From Pseudomonadota bacterium (GTDB lineage: Bacteria; Pseudomonadota; Gammaproteobacteria; Steroidobacterales; Steroidobacteraceae), in contig JAEZCN010000045.1 of the NCBI GenBank assembly GCA_023433515.1, forward strand, positions 1 to 10,677: a DNA stretch of 10,677 nucleotides, in the 5' to 3' direction. A program made the translations under genes and the position numbers. Shown here one piece after another: positions 1 to 6,486 of this stretch. Under the pieces are notes generated by a model. That model was not told the origin of the DNA. It saw only the letters and a list, made by a program, of their open reading frames with translations, and made no database searches. Positions within the stretch are counted from its first letter, which is position 1. Every line of letters starts with the position of its first letter.

Positions 1-282
1 ATGCGTGAAGAAGACGAGACCGCTGCAGTCGAAACCTGAGGTCGTCGCGCCGCCGTAACGATAGGGAACGCCCCGCATCGTGAGCGCGTAATCCGCGACC
101 ATTGTTCCGAGCTCGCGCGAGGAGCCCATCCGGCCATTCCATTCCGGGACCGGCGGAATCGCCGGGGCGGTCACGGGCACTTGAACCGGTGGTTGCGAGG
201 TCTTCGGCTCCGGCGCCGATGCGCACCCCGCGAGCAGCAGGACCAGGAGGGGGACAGATCTATTCATCGACGATCTTTTCAT
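1..282 (-). CDS. NlpC/P60 family lipoprotein, 3' end cut by window edge
   Basis: Ninety-four residues are visible and the gene runs off the left edge. The N-terminus is a lipoprotein signal: MKRSSMNRSV, a hydrophobic LLVLLL stretch, then the lipobox LAGC with the lipidated Cys at residue 20. A Pro-rich linker (about 22-48) follows. The start of an NlpC/P60 domain is then clear: GVPYRYGG and SGFDCSGLVF, with the catalytic Cys at residue 86 in DCSG. The His and the third polar residue of the triad lie off the window. Family members are cell-wall endopeptidases cutting peptidoglycan stem peptides, here presumably from a membrane anchor. The start is uncertain: ATG at 282 or, in frame, ATG at 267 (giving MNRSVPLLVLLLAGC). 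Both lie inside the palindrome at 250-305 and neither has a good Shine-Dalgarno sequence. The gene begins 28 bp after the GGDEF-EAL stop codon. The family call is firm; the exact start is not. Confidence 0.88.
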   Translation of the reverse strand, partial: MKRSSMNRSVPLLVLLLAGCASAPEPKTSQPPVQVPVTAPAIPPVPEWNGRMGSSRELGTMVADYALTMRGVPYRYGGATTSGFDCSGLVFFTH

Positions 283-305
283 CGTCGATAAGTAGATCTG
301 TCCCC
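250..305. repeat. REP-like long imperfect palindrome
   Basis: The outer arms GGGGACAGATCTA (250-262) and TAGATCTGTCCCC (293-305) are exact reverse complements. The inner arms ATCGACGAT (266-274) and ATCGTCGAT (281-289) are also perfect. Between them lie 3-nt spacers with one real mismatch, and the loop is 6 nt (275-280). Read as minus-strand RNA this is a stem of about 24 pairs with a GAAAAG loop. From memory, GGGGACAGAT...ATCTGTCCCC ends are typical of a REP/palindromic repeat class scattered through proteobacterial genomes and linked to REP-associated tyrosine transposases. No such transposase is in the window, and no second copy was seen. It fills the gap between the GGDEF-EAL stop and the NlpC lipoprotein and covers the latter's start codons. 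It might instead, or also, act as a terminator of the upstream gene, although no U-run follows. Confidence 0.75.
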
Positions 306-310
306 GATCC

Positions 311-2851
311 TCAGCTCGCGGCCCGGGCATCGCCGATTTCGGAGCCGGGGCCGCGCGACTCGAGGATCTCGGTGAGCGCCGCGGCCGACATCGGACGCGC
401 GAGGTAAAAGCCCTGCGCGGCCTCGCAGCCGCGCGAGCGCAGGAACTCGAGCTGTCCGCCCGACTCGACGCCTTCGGCAGTCACGCGTTTTCCGAGGGTG
501 TGCGCCATCGTGATGACGGACTCTACCAGCGCCCCGGCGGATTCGTTCTGCGGCACTTCGTCGAGGAAGCTGCGGTCGAGCTTCACGGTATGCACGGGAT
601 ATCGGCGCAAATAGTTCAGCGACGAATAGCCGGTGCCGAAGTCGTCGAGCGCGAGCTTCACGCCGAGCGCGGCGAGCGCGCGCAGCGGTTCGTCGACTTC
701 CGCGTCGGCGAGCACGGATTCGACCAGCTCGAGCTCGAGGCAGCCCGGCTGGATGTGATGCTGATCGAGCGCGGCCTGCACGAGCCGCACGAATCCCGTG
801 TCCTTGAGCTGCTGCACCGAGACGTTGACGGAGAAATTGCGCGGCGCGATGCCCGCTGCGACCCACTCGGCATATTGCGCGCACGCGGTGTCGAGCACGA
901 AGCCGCCAATGTCGGTGATGAGCCCGGAATGCTCGGCGGCCGGAATGAACTCGCCGGGTAGTTTGATGCCGTCGTATCTCGTCTGCCAGCGCAGCAGCGC
1001 CTCGACGCCGCACAGCCGGTTGTCGGCCAGCGAGAACTGCGGCTGGTAGAACAGCGCGAACTCGCGGCGGCGCAAAGCGCGATGCAGTCCCGAATCCGTG
1101 AAGCTCGGGCGGCGCTGCGCCATCTCGCGCTCGAAGAACACGGCGCGGCCGCGGCCCTGCGCCTTCGCGCGGTACATCGCGAGGTCGGCCTGCCGGATCA
1201 CGTCCTCGAGATCCACGCCATCGTCGGGAAACAGGGTCACGCCGACGCTCGCGCGCATCTGGTAATCGCGGCCGCCGAGATTCGCGGGCAGCGCGAGCGA
1301 ACGGATCACGCGATCCGCGATCTGCCGCACGGTGTCGCAATCGCCGACGTTCCGGAGCAGCACGGTGAACTCGTCGCCGCCGAGCCGCGCGACGGTGTCG
1401 CCTTCCTTCGTGCAGGCCTTGAGCCGGTGCGCGACGATCGACAGGAGCTGGTCGCCGGCGCTGTGCCCGAGCGTGTCGTTGACCCGCTTGAAGTGATCGA
1501 GGTCGACGTACATGAGCGCGCCGCGCGTGAGGCCCGTCGAGGCCGCGGCGAGCTCCTGCGACAGGCGGTCGCGGAACAGCGCGCGGTTCGGTAGTTGGGT
1601 GAGCGGATCGTAATGCGCCTGGCGATACAGCCGTTCGTCGCGCGCGCTGTTCGAGAGCACCGCGCGCAGGCGCTCGGCGAAGGCCGCGCCATACGCGGCC
1701 GCGGCGGCATCCCTCACCGGCTCGGTGTGATAACCGACGACGAGCAGCGAGCTCAGCCGGTCGTCGTCGACCACCGGCCAGGCCCAGAAGAATTCGGCGC
1801 CCGCATCGCGCATCGAGGTCAGGAACGAATGCCGGCTCTCCTCCACGCGCGCGATGGTGAGGCCCTCGGACGCCTCGCGCACCGTGGCGAGCATGGCGGG
1901 ATCGAACGTCACGCGCTGCACCGGCTGCTCCTCGGCGCCGAGCGCGGCCATGAACAGGCGACCGTGCGCGTGCGCGGTGGGGTCCAGCAGGATCACGCCC
2001 ACGCATTGGCTGCGCGTGAGGTCGCGGAACTTCGGCAACACGACGTCGAGGGCGCGTTCGATTTCGCTCGCGGCCAGCAGCGCGCGATCGACTTCGCCCA
2101 GCATTTCGAACGCGCGCCAGTCGCGCTGCAGGGACAGCGATGTCTGGTTGAATTCACGTTCGAGCGGCGCGAACTCGCCGATCGAGAATCGCGGCAGCGT
2201 TTCGAAGCGGCGCTCGCGCAGGCGCGCGAGTCCGCGCTGCAAGGCGCGCAGCGACGGCATGTAACGCTCGCCGATGATCGCGGCGACGGCGAAGCCGAGC
2301 ACGATGGTGAGCACGAGCAGGCCGATGGTCGTCGGCGCCATCTCGGCGAGCGTGGCGCCGAATGCCGCCTCGGGACCGAATACCACAACGATGCTCGCCG
2401 AGACGGGATCCGAAGGATCGCGCGCGGCGACGTGGGTCATGGCCCCGCGCCACTCGCGGCCCGCGGCGTACCAGGCGAGGATGGTCGCGCCGCCCGGCGC
2501 ATCGGCCGCATGCGGCACGCGACGGCTGAAGAGCTGCACGAGCTCGTCCGGCACGGGGGTACTGCTGAAGCGGGTCCTCCCCGCGCCATCGAGAACCACG
2601 AGATAACGGCCGTCGAGCCCGCTGGTGAAATCCTTGGGCATCGCCTGCGAATCGAACAGCAGGGTCGAGGCCTTCTCGCGCGACAGCGCGACCAGCTCGA
2701 GGTTCTGCAGGTTGGCGCGGCGCTCTTCGGCATCGAGCCAGCGCGACAGCAGCGCGATGCCCACCGGAATGAGCATGGCGAGCGAAATGATCACCCACAG
2801 TCGGCGGGTGAGTCCGCTGCGCAGGACCGAGCTGTACGGATTGGAACTCAT
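311..2851 (-). CDS. Membrane GAF-GGDEF-EAL c-di-GMP turnover protein
   Basis: The protein has 846 residues. Segments in order: TM1 (about 18-36), a periplasmic sensor region (about 37-170) without a recognised family, TM2 (about 173-193), a HAMP-like linker (about 194-245), a GAF-like region (about 250-405), GGDEF (about 410-570) and EAL (about 590-835). The GGDEF domain begins with DPLTQLPNR and has an intact GGDEF signature at 491-495, so diguanylate cyclase activity is possible. The RxxD product-inhibition site is KEGD, so the Arg is missing. The EAL domain keeps the expected residues: EALLRW (617-622), NVSVQQL, ELELVES, DDFGTGYSS (DD at 736-737), KLDRSF, AEGVES and QGFYLARP (Q813). It is therefore likely an active phosphodiesterase that linearises c-di-GMP. 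The periplasmic region and GAF domain suggest signal input from both sides of the membrane. The ATG at 2851 has only a weak GGGAAA-type ribosome site. The 119-bp gap upstream may hold its own promoter, but I could not pick one. Confidence 0.93.
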   Translation of the reverse strand: MSSNPYSSVLRSGLTRRLWVIISLAMLIPVGIALLSRWLDAEERRANLQNLELVALSREKASTLLFDSQAMPKDFTSGLDGRYLVVLDGAGRTRFSSTPVPDELVQLFSRRVPHAADAPGGATILAWYAAGREWRGAMTHVAARDPSDPVSASIVVVFGPEAAFGATLAEMAPTTIGLLVLTIVLGFAVAAIIGERYMPSLRALQRGLARLRERRFETLPRFSIGEFAPLEREFNQTSLSLQRDWRAFEMLGEVDRALLAASEIERALDVVLPKFRDLTRSQCVGVILLDPTAHAHGRLFMAALGAEEQPVQRVTFDPAMLATVREASEGLTIARVEESRHSFLTSMRDAGAEFFWAWPVVDDDRLSSLLVVGYHTEPVRDAAAAAYGAAFAERLRAVLSNSARDERLYRQAHYDPLTQLPNRALFRDRLSQELAAASTGLTRGALMYVDLDHFKRVNDTLGHSAGDQLLSIVAHRLKACTKEGDTVARLGGDEFTVLLRNVGDCDTVRQIADRVIRSLALPANLGGRDYQMRASVGVTLFPDDGVDLEDVIRQADLAMYRAKAQGRGRAVFFEREMAQRRPSFTDSGLHRALRRREFALFYQPQFSLADNRLCGVEALLRWQTRYDGIKLPGEFIPAAEHSGLITDIGGFVLDTACAQYAEWVAAGIAPRNFSVNVSVQQLKDTGFVRLVQAALDQHHIQPGCLELELVESVLADAEVDEPLRALAALGVKLALDDFGTGYSSLNYLRRYPVHTVKLDRSFLDEVPQNESAGALVESVITMAHTLGKRVTAEGVESGGQLEFLRSRGCEAAQGFYLARPMSAAALTEILESRGPGSEIGDARAAS

Positions 2852-2970
2852 CGTTTCCCGGGCGTGGGTTGCGTCCAGGCCACGTCATCGGGACCGGCGC
2901 AACACGGGGACTTTACGGAATGCGGCTGGGCGCAAATGCGCGCCGCGTCACGGTTGCGGGGCGATCCGGA

Positions 2971-3690
2971 TCAACGGGAAGCCTTTTGCTCGTTTTGCAC
3001 CGGAATGGACTGCGCCGGCCGCACCTCGGCGAGCTGCCGCAGTGCACCGTACGTGTAGCGCTGGACGCCTCGCCGTCCGGAACGGGCCACCCCTAACATG
3101 GCGCGGGCCACGATCTGCGCGGGAATGGGCCGCAGGACTTCGAGTTTGCCGGTGAGCAGCGGTGCGTAGAGCGGCGCGAATAGTTTGCCCAGGTCTTCGA
3201 GGAAGCGCCCGGCCTTGCGCTCGCCTAACAACAACCCCGGCTGCAAGATGTCGACCGACGTGAAGCCGAGCTGCGCCACCGCCTCTTCCATCTCGCTCTT
3301 GGTACGCAGGTAGAAATTCTTCGAGTCCGGATCCGCCTGGGCCGAGGACACGACCACGAACCGCGTGGCCTGCGCCGCTCGCGCGGCACGCGCGAACTGC
3401 AACACGGCTTCGACGTCGACGGCACGGAATGCCTCCTGGGAGCCTGCTTCCCTGATGGTCGTGCCGATGCAGCAGAACGCGTCCTGCGCCGTGAGGCCCT
3501 TCAGTTGCTCGGCCATGCGCGGGAAGACCACGATGCGGTTGGCGAGCTTCGGATGCTCCCTGCCGAGCGGCCGGCGCGTCAGCGCGAACACGCGCGAGTA
3601 GTCAGGCGCGTCCAGCAGGTACTCGAGGAGATGTCCGCCGACCAGGCCGGTGGCACCGGCCAGCAATGCGATCCTGGGTGTCGTACTCAC
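2971..3690 (-). CDS. SDR-like NAD(P)-binding oxidoreductase (NmrA/HTATIP2-like)
   Basis: The protein has 239 residues from the GTG at 3690. The N-terminus is a Rossmann dinucleotide-binding strand and loop, IALLAGATGLVGGHLL, with the GxxGxxG glycines at residues 12, 15 and 18. A strand ending VVVSSAQ (Ser115, Ser116) and a Tyr-x-x-x-Lys pair (YLRTK, Tyr127 and Lys131) match the catalytic triad layout of atypical or extended short-chain dehydrogenases. The length and the motif QPGLLLGER fit small NAD(P)-binding proteins of the NmrA/HTATIP2 group, whose substrates are mostly unknown. The frame stays open upstream to 3909, but that part runs antiphase over the channel gene and reads as Arg/Ser-rich shadow, so the GTG directly before STTPRIALL is preferred. 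The start is 40 bp after the channel gene stop, which suggests cotranscription. The substrate cannot be read from the sequence. Confidence 0.85.
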   Translation of the reverse strand: MSTTPRIALLAGATGLVGGHLLEYLLDAPDYSRVFALTRRPLGREHPKLANRIVVFPRMAEQLKGLTAQDAFCCIGTTIREAGSQEAFRAVDVEAVLQFARAARAAQATRFVVVSSAQADPDSKNFYLRTKSEMEEAVAQLGFTSVDILQPGLLLGERKAGRFLEDLGKLFAPLYAPLLTGKLEVLRPIPAQIVARAMLGVARSGRRGVQRYTYGALRQLAEVRPAQSIPVQNEQKASR

Positions 3691-3730
3691 GCGCGCGAGC
3701 TTAACAAGAATCGGTGCTGACCCGCGCCGC

Positions 3731-4357
3731 TCACTCGTCGCGCGGAGCTCCGGCGCTGCGCGCCCGCGGCATGTGCCAGTTGTAGTACAGCGCGAGGATG
3801 CGCATGGCGAAACACAGGATCGCGGCCGCGATCCCGGTCGGCGCAGGCGGCCATTGCAGCCAGTCGCCAACCACCACGATGACCGCGGCGGCGAGCGCGG
3901 CCAGCGCATAGATCTCGCCGATCAGCACTTCCGGCACGCGCGTGAGCAGCAGATCGCGGACCACGCCGCCGCCGATGCCGGTCAACATTCCGAGCAGCGC
4001 GCTCATCATCGGAGACAGGCCGTACTCCAGGGCGCGTTGAGTGCCCACGACGGCAAACAACCCGAGACCGGCGGCGTCGAACACACGCACCGGATTGCGC
4101 ATACGCTCGATCAGCGGATGCCACGCGAAGGTGACGAAGCCGGCGAGCAGCGCCGAGCCGACGTAGCGCCAGTCCTGGAACGAGGCCGGCGGCACCGCGC
4201 CGATCAGCAGGTCGCGCAGGATGCCGCCGGACAGCGCGGTCGCGACGGCGAGCACCATGACCCCGAACATGTCGAGGCCCTTGCGGACACCCGCCAGCCC
4301 GCCGGCCAGCGCGAAGATGAACACGCCGATCAGGTCGAGGACTAACAACATGGACAT
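3731..4357 (-). CDS. TRIC/YicG-YadS family (UPF0126) membrane protein
   Basis: The protein has 208 residues and is almost wholly hydrophobic, with about six to seven membrane segments. It shows the two-fold internal repeat typical of this family. The first half carries SGGILRDLL (Gly44-Gly45, Arg48, Asp49) and the second GGGVVRDLLL (Gly129-131, Arg134, Asp135). Bacterial members include E. coli YicG and YadS; the fold is that of trimeric intracellular cation (TRIC) channels, and Pfam labels the family a glycine transporter. Cation or glycine passage across the inner membrane is thus a family-level expectation only. The length is normal. ATG at 4357 or at 4351 (both in frame, MSM) could start it; no clear Shine-Dalgarno sequence is seen. 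It lies 30 bp after the FMN reductase stop and 40 bp before the SDR gene, in a likely operon. Confidence 0.9.
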   Translation of the reverse strand: MSMLLVLDLIGVFIFALAGGLAGVRKGLDMFGVMVLAVATALSGGILRDLLIGAVPPASFQDWRYVGSALLAGFVTFAWHPLIERMRNPVRVFDAAGLGLFAVVGTQRALEYGLSPMMSALLGMLTGIGGGVVRDLLLTRVPEVLIGEIYALAALAAAVIVVVGDWLQWPPAPTGIAAAILCFAMRILALYYNWHMPRARSAGAPRDE

Positions 4358-4387
4358 GGGCCGGCACTATGCCCATTCGACCGGGAA

Positions 4388-4939
4388 TCAGCTAGTGAGA
4401 CGCTTCACCCATGCCACGTACTTGTCCATCCACCCGTGCAGGAACTTGCGCGTTTCCGGGTCCGCGATGTTGCCCGCCTCGTCGAAGAAGCCGTTCTTGA
4501 CGTGGATATACGCCTCGGGTTGTCCCAGTGTCGGCATGTCGAGGTAGGCGAGAATGGTCCGCAGGTGCAGCTGCGCGACCGCCGTGCTGATCGCGCCGGG
4601 CGAGCAGCCGATGATGCCGGCCGGTTTGCCGGCCCATGCGCTCTGGCCGTAAGGGCGCGAGGCGTGATCCAGCGCATTCTTGAGCACACCCGGAACCGAA
4701 CGGTTGTATTCGGGTGTCACGAACATGACCGCATCCACGGAACGGATCTCGGCCTTGAAGCGTTGCACCTCGGGCGCCTGGTCGCCGTCATCGTCCTGGT
4801 TGTAAAGGGGCAGATCGCCGATCTTGAGTTCCTTGAAGTGCCAGTCCGCGGGCGCGAGCCTGATCAGCGCCTGGGCCAGCTTGCGGTTGAAGGATTCAGT
4901 GCGAAGACTGCCTGCGACGTACCCGATCTGTCTGGACAT
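4388..4939 (-). CDS. NAD(P)H-dependent FMN reductase (ChrR/YieF-like flavodoxin fold)
   Basis: The protein has 183 residues. The FMN phosphate-binding loop is GSLRTESFNRKLA (residues 10-22), after the first strand of a flavodoxin-like fold. The family signature TPEYNRSVPGVLKNALD (P76-E77-Y78-N79) follows, then a GIIGCSPG strand and loop. Relatives are soluble homo-oligomeric FMN enzymes that use NAD(P)H to reduce quinones, chromate, azo dyes or free flavin, usually as oxidative-stress protection. The frame is open back to 4999, but the ATG at 4939 is chosen because AGGAGG lies 4 nt upstream (4944-4949) and the fold starts there (SRQIGYVAGS). It is the first gene of the leftward run, transcribed divergently from the TPR/TonB-C gene. 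The true substrate is unknown. Confidence 0.92.
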   Translation of the reverse strand: MSRQIGYVAGSLRTESFNRKLAQALIRLAPADWHFKELKIGDLPLYNQDDDGDQAPEVQRFKAEIRSVDAVMFVTPEYNRSVPGVLKNALDHASRPYGQSAWAGKPAGIIGCSPGAISTAVAQLHLRTILAYLDMPTLGQPEAYIHVKNGFFDEAGNIADPETRKFLHGWMDKYVAWVKRLTS

Positions 4940-4943
4940 TCTG

Positions 4944-4949
4944 CCTCCT
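4944..4949 (-). promoter_or_regulatory. Strong Shine-Dalgarno site of the FMN reductase
   Basis: A perfect AGGAGG lies 4 nt upstream of the ATG at 4939. It decides the start against the longer open frame reaching 4999. Confidence 0.85.
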
Positions 4950-4967
4950 GGTAGCCGGGAAATATCG

Positions 4968-4988
4968 CAGATTTGAAACGGCAATCTG
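4968..4988. promoter_or_regulatory. Inverted repeat CAGATT-N9-AATCTG, possible operator
   Basis: A perfect 6-bp inverted repeat with a 9-bp spacer covers the candidate -10 box of the FMN reductase promoter. The layout would suit a dimeric repressor or activator, but no regulator gene is nearby and repeats this short arise by chance. Confidence 0.3.
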
Positions 4989-4999
4989 TAGGAGGGCAA
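4971..4999 (-). promoter_or_regulatory. Candidate sigma70-type promoter for the FMN reductase run
   Basis: On the minus strand TTGCCC (4994-4999) and TCAAAT (4971-4976) are separated by 17 bp, each matching four of six consensus bases. A start near 4965 would give a leader of about 26 nt ending in the AGGAGG site. Assigned by eye only. Confidence 0.35.
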
Positions 5000-5014
5000 C
5001 GCGCCCTGCGTCCC

Positions 5015-5027
5015 ACTCCACTGGAGT
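5015..5027. promoter_or_regulatory. Short palindrome ACTCCA-C-TGGAGT between divergent genes
   Basis: A perfect 6+1+6 palindrome ends 25 bp before the TPR gene start codon, in the 113-bp divergent region. It could be an operator for the rightward gene or a small leader hairpin. No convincing plus-strand -35/-10 pair was found. Confidence 0.28.
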
Positions 5028-5052
5028 TTGAAAAGCGGTAGAGTCGCTCTTC

Positions 5053-6486
5053 ATGTCGCCACGCAAGAAATCCGGGTGGCTCGCGGCCACCGTCGCCGCC
5101 AGCTTGATAGGGCCGGCCTTCGCCGTTTCCGATGCGGAACGCATCGCGGTCTACAAGGATTTCCGGGCGCAGTTCGACTCGCGCCAGTACGCCGAGGCGC
5201 AGCCCCTGGCCGAACGCCTGGTGCAGCTCACCGAGGAGCAGTACGGGCCGGACGAACTGCCGCTGTCCACCCCGCTCACGAATCTCGCCACCGTCCACTA
5301 CAAGCTGGGCAACTACCCGGCCGCCATCGAGAACTACCAGCGGTCGCTGCGCATCCTGCAGGCGAAGTCGACCCTCAACGACAAGCAGCAGATCCGCCCG
5401 CTCCACGGCCTCGGCATTTCCTTCCTCGGCGCCAACGATCCGGAGTCCGCGGTCGTCGCACTCAAGCGGGCGGCCGACCTTTCGCGCAATAACGACGGCC
5501 TCTACAACATCGGGCAGGTGGAGTTCATCGACCCGCTGATCGACGCCTATCTGTCCACCGGGCGTTACCTCGAGGCCGAAAAGGAAGCGGCGTACGCGCT
5601 GCGCGTCGAGGAAGCCGCCTACGGGCGCAACTCGATCAGGCTGCTCGACCGGCTCGACAAGCTCGCGCGCTGGTACGAGTTCGATCGGCGTTTCACGAGC
5701 GAGCGCAACGCCTACGACCGCTCGCTGAGCATCCTCACGCGCCACGCCCCGCCGGACGACCTGCGGCGGGTCGCGCCGCTGCGCGGGATTGCACGCGCGT
5801 ACCGGCTCGAGCTGTTCTACGGAGTCGAGGGAGCCGACACCGGCGCGACGTTCAATTCCGGGGGCCCCGGCGCTTCCGTGATCCCGGACGGCACTCCCCA
5901 GAAGCGCGGGGAGAGCTCCCTGACTACCGCGCTGTCCATCATCGATGCCAACTCGCCGGTCGATCAGAAGCTGCGCGGCGCAGTGCTGGCGGATCTCGCG
6001 GACTGGTATCTCGTGACGAACGTGACACGTCGCGCGTACGAGACCTATGGCGCCGCGTGGGAGGCATTCTCCGCGGCCGGCGATACCAAGTACCTGGAAG
6101 CGCCGCGCGTCCTCGCCTATCGACCGTCGGTCAGCAGCGTCGATCGCTCGCAGCTCGATCCCGCCGAAGCGGTGGTAAAGGTCGTGGAAATGCGCTTCAC
6201 GGTGGATCGTGACGGGCGCGTCGACGACGTCACCTCACCGACCACCGACGTGCCGGAATCGATCGTGCGCAATTCGATCAACTCGATGAAGCGCTCGCGT
6301 TATGCGCCGCGCATCGAGAACGGCGCCGCGGTCTCCACGCCGAACGTGGTGTTCCACGAGCGCGTGATGGTCAGGGCGCAGTCGCAGCCTGCGCCGGAAG
6401 CTGCGGAGAAGCCTGCTGAGGAGACGGAGGCGGAGAGTCCTCCGGCTCCGGAGCCGGAGTCGCCGGCGGAATCGACACCGGAGTAG
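5053..6486 (+). CDS. Exported TPR protein with C-terminal TonB-C-like domain
   Basis: The protein has 477 residues. A Sec signal peptide (SPRKK, a hydrophobic stretch, then GPAFA) is probably cut after Ala24. Helical TPR-type repeats fill about residues 30-235; the clearest is LTNLATVHYKLGNYPAAIENY (first 20 residues shown in part: LTNLATVHYKLGNYPAAI). Residues about 372-438 resemble the TonB C-terminal fold: VVKVVEMRFTVDRDGRVDDV, then a SMKRSRYAPR helix and strand. A Pro/Glu-rich tail (about 440-477) ends the protein. TonB-C domains without an N-terminal membrane anchor occur in exported scaffold proteins; this one cannot be a classical energy-transducing TonB because it has no uncleaved anchor. 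It is likely periplasmic. The start ATG has only a weak GAG-type ribosome site 9 nt upstream. Its 3' 116 bp overlap the convergent lipoprotein gene, and the tail corresponds exactly to that overlap. The role is unknown; protein-protein scaffolding is the usual TPR job. Confidence 0.85.
   Translation: MSPRKKSGWLAATVAASLIGPAFAVSDAERIAVYKDFRAQFDSRQYAEAQPLAERLVQLTEEQYGPDELPLSTPLTNLATVHYKLGNYPAAIENYQRSLRILQAKSTLNDKQQIRPLHGLGISFLGANDPESAVVALKRAADLSRNNDGLYNIGQVEFIDPLIDAYLSTGRYLEAEKEAAYALRVEEAAYGRNSIRLLDRLDKLARWYEFDRRFTSERNAYDRSLSILTRHAPPDDLRRVAPLRGIARAYRLELFYGVEGADTGATFNSGGPGASVIPDGTPQKRGESSLTTALSIIDANSPVDQKLRGAVLADLADWYLVTNVTRRAYETYGAAWEAFSAAGDTKYLEAPRVLAYRPSVSSVDRSQLDPAEAVVKVVEMRFTVDRDGRVDDVTSPTTDVPESIVRNSINSMKRSRYAPRIENGAAVSTPNVVFHERVMVRAQSQPAPEAAEKPAEETEAESPPAPEPESPAESTPE

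Noticed and set aside
279..2006. Minus-strand open frame of 575 codons within the GGDEF-EAL gene
   Set aside because: It is the +1/-1 frame of the real gene, with Arg-rich sequence and no domains.
2852..2970. Promoter or c-di-GMP riboswitch before the GGDEF-EAL gene
   Set aside because: The 119-bp gap shows no convincing -35/-10 pair and no conserved riboswitch fold by eye; it was left unannotated.
1595..3058. Long plus-strand open frame (487 codons) antisense to the GGDEF-EAL gene
   Set aside because: The translation is Arg/Ala/His/Glu-rich low-complexity sequence with no motif, and the opposite strand encodes a complete, well-conserved protein. High GC makes such shadows common.
3691..3909. 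N-terminal extension of the SDR-like protein to an upstream start
   Set aside because: The extension overlaps the channel gene out of frame and reads as Arg/Ser/Pro-rich shadow; the Rossmann fold begins right after the GTG at 3690.
4864..5745. Minus-strand open frame of 293 codons under the TPR gene
   Set aside because: It crosses the FMN reductase start and its control region and has no recognisable motif; the plus strand has a signal peptide, TPRs and a TonB-C-like domain.
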